A stretch of DNA of 64,000 nt from Armatimonadota bacterium. Lineage in GTDB: Bacteria > Sysuimicrobiota > Sysuimicrobiia > Sysuimicrobiales > Kaftiobacteriaceae. The translations under genes and the position numbers were made by a program. Shown here piece by piece: positions 62,862-64,000 of the stretch; positions within the stretch are counted from its first letter, which is position 1; every line of letters begins with the position of its first letter. The stretch covers positions 205,805 to 269,804 of the forward strand of contig JAVKHY010000004.1 of assembly GCA_031459765.1 (NCBI GenBank), written 5' to 3'. The notes beneath the pieces are model-generated. The model had not been told where the DNA came from, did not search any database, and worked only from the letters and a program-made list of their open reading frames with translations.

Positions 62862-63838
62862 CCGCCCGCCGCCGCGCCGGGACCGCGTTGCTCGTCGCGG
62901 GCGCCGTCGCCCTCTTCGCCTCCCTGCTGCAGCGCCTGGGGCTGGGGCCGATTTCGCTGCTGGAGGCCGGGTTGCTGGCCATGACCCCGCTGGCGCTGGC
63001 CGCGGTGGGCGAGTGCCTGAACGAGAAAGCCGGCGTGGTCAACATCGGACTGGAAGGCATCTTCATGATCAGCGCCGTGGCGGGGGTCTGGACGGCGGAG
63101 GTCTTCAGCAGCGGGCTGGCCGGCCTGGCGGGCGGCGGGCTGGTCGGCGCGCTCGTGGGCGCGGCGCTGGGGGCGATCAGCGTCTACGGGCGGGCGGATC
63201 AGATCATCGCCGGGATGGGGCTGAACATCTTCGCCCTGGGCTTTATCCCCTTTTTGTTGATCAGCCTGTGGGCCTTCCCCGGCATCCACCTGTTCCCCAA
63301 CGAGCTGATGGTGCCGCGCTGGTTCACGCCGCTGGGCCAGATCAGCCCGGTCACGGTGGGGGCGGTGGCCGTCGCCGTCCTGGCCCACCTCCTGCTCCAC
63401 CGCACCGTGCTGGGCTTCCGCATCAAGGCCGTGGGGGAGCGGCCGGAGGCGGTGGACGTGGCCGGGTTGCGCGTGGACCGCCTGCGCCTGTTCACCAGCA
63501 CCCTGGGCGGCGCGCTGGCCGGGATCGGCGGCGCCTTCCTCCCGCTGGGCTGGTTCGGCGCGCTGGTCAAGGAGATCTCCGCCGGCCGCGGCTTCATCGC
63601 TCTGGCCTGCGTGGTGTTCGCCGGGCTGGAGCCGATGCTGGCCCTGGGGGCGGCGCTGCTCTTCGGCTTCGCCGACGGCTTCGCCTCCGCGGTGGCCGTC
63701 ACCCCCGGCGTGAAGGAGCGCATCCCCTTTTACTTCGTGAGCATGATCCCCTATATCACCACCCTGGTGGTCGTCGCCCTGGTCATCGGCCAGCGCCGCT
63801 TCCCCCGCACCGTCGGCCGCCCCTACGCCCGCGAGTAG
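62858..63838 (+). CDS. Nucleoside ABC transporter permease 2
   Basis: 326 residues from a GTG overlapping the first permease by 4 bp. About nine membrane segments with the conserved [14 protein letters not shown] and [16 protein letters not shown] motifs. It completes the importer BMP-ATPase-permease-permease. The open frame upstream (from 62186) is a shadow. Confidence 0.9.
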   Translation: MTARRRAGTALLVAGAVALFASLLQRLGLGPISLLEAGLLAMTPLALAAVGECLNEKAGVVNIGLEGIFMISAVAGVWTAEVFSSGLAGLAGGGLVGALVGAALGAISVYGRADQIIAGMGLNIFALGFIPFLLISLWAFPGIHLFPNELMVPRWFTPLGQISPVTVGAVAVAVLAHLLLHRTVLGFRIKAVGERPEAVDVAGLRVDRLRLFTSTLGGALAGIGGAFLPLGWFGALVKEISAGRGFIALACVVFAGLEPMLALGAALLFGFADGFASAVAVTPGVKERIPFYFVSMIPYITTLVVVALVIGQRRFPRTVGRPYARE

Positions 63839-63869
63839 CCGGAGCCCCACCCCGCCGGAAGATTTTTCC

Positions 63870-63898
63870 TTGACAAAAGTGGGTCCGCGTAGTCCAAT
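63870..63898 (+). promoter_or_regulatory. Possible promoter at the window end
   Basis: TTGACA at 63870-63875, 17-bp spacer, then TCCAAT at 63893-63898 (a weak -10). Downstream to 64000 there is no gene. The stretch has several short dyads, so it could be the leader of a gene beyond the window, perhaps with a structured RNA, but I cannot assign a class. Confidence 0.5.
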
Positions 63899-64000
63899 TA
63901 AGGGGTTGCACACACCCGGCCGTTACGGCGAGGCAGGCTCTTTGAACCCTTCCGGCCCCAGGCATCTCAGGTAACGACCACGGCGCCGCCGCGGATCCCC

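Noticed and set aside
63900..64000. Glycine riboswitch suggested by CATCTCAGGTAACGACC
   Set aside because: The 5' GGGAGAG element and the GCCGAAGG core of the gcvT motif are not found. The similarity is limited to a short tract.

Overview
This is a GC-rich bacterial chromosome segment (roughly 70% G+C by eye) with very tight packing: most neighbouring genes overlap by 4 to 32 bp through ATGA/GTGA junctions. It looks like a deep-branching, probably thermophilic bacterium. The gene content mixes Firmicutes-like traits (RNase Y with YmdB, LexA with a Gram-positive type SOS box, YhaO/YhaN, ThiT/ThiN, DapL) with Thermus/Deinococcus-like traits (a compact paaABCD set, NAL1-like protease, possible leaderless promoters). 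An uncultured Terrabacteria lineage, for example candidate phylum CSP1-3/Sysuimicrobiota or an Armatimonadota relative, would fit. That placement is inference, because no rRNA is present. Apart from one short repeat and AT-rich patch near 21.75-21.93 kb, no phage, integrase, transposase or CRISPR is seen.

Layout. 1-2.8 kb: thiamine salvage (ECF S-components, an AIR-synthase-like kinase-fold protein, ThiN). 2.8-7.2 kb: hslO, divergent rpmB/recG, rsmD, coaD. 7.2-14.4 kb: a fatty-acid and phospholipid operon (yceD-rpmF-plsX-fabH-fabD-fabG-acpP-fabF-rnc-HIT). 14.4-18.3 kb: a CBS-GGDEF signalling protein, a secreted M28 peptidase and a CNNM/CorC transporter. 18.4-21.7 kb: phenylacetyl-CoA epoxidase genes paaA-DinB-paaB-paaC-paaD and a small SH3-like protein. 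21.9-24.1 kb: a ClpP-fold pseudoprotease, LexA, and a translationally coupled RHH-DUF5678/retropepsin pair with its own palindromic operator. 24.1-31.8 kb (minus): mutS-mutL-miaA-dapL-hflX. 32-36.2 kb: a membrane GGDEF protein, small proteins, a lytic transglycosylase and an orphan ParB-like protein. 36.3-39.9 kb (minus): the selenocysteine locus selA-selB-tRNA-Sec plus a zinc-ribbon membrane protein. 40-43.3 kb (minus): rny-ymdB-PHP with a clear promoter. 43.3-53 kb (minus): recA-recX-helicase/nuclease-yhaO-yhaN-membrane protein-NAL1-like protease-small partner, a single run behind one SOS-controlled promoter. 53-58.6 kb (minus): BMP lipoprotein, PfkB kinase, psuG, rodZ-like, cinA, thpR. 58.8-63.8 kb (plus): a complete BMP-type nucleoside ABC importer.

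The genes form coherent modules. LexA boxes sit in the promoters of both lexA (22.56 kb) and recA (53.03 kb), so the long DNA-repair run is predicted to be SOS-induced. The pseudouridine-degrading pair (psuG plus PfkB kinase) lies back to back with a nucleoside-type ABC importer, suggesting nucleoside or pseudouridine salvage. Two cyclic-di-GMP synthase-type proteins are linked by a shared uncharacterised ~115-residue domain, found at the C-terminus of one (15.4-15.7 kb) and as a free-standing protein beside the other (33.5-33.9 kb).

The most unusual items are: the ClpP homologue that has lost all three catalytic residues; the RHH-DUF5678/retropepsin module with a 16-bp perfect palindrome overlapping its -10 box; the new GGDEF-associated domain; the RNase Y gene whose best-placed start is an ATC codon; and the ~10-kb SOS-linked repair/protease operon.
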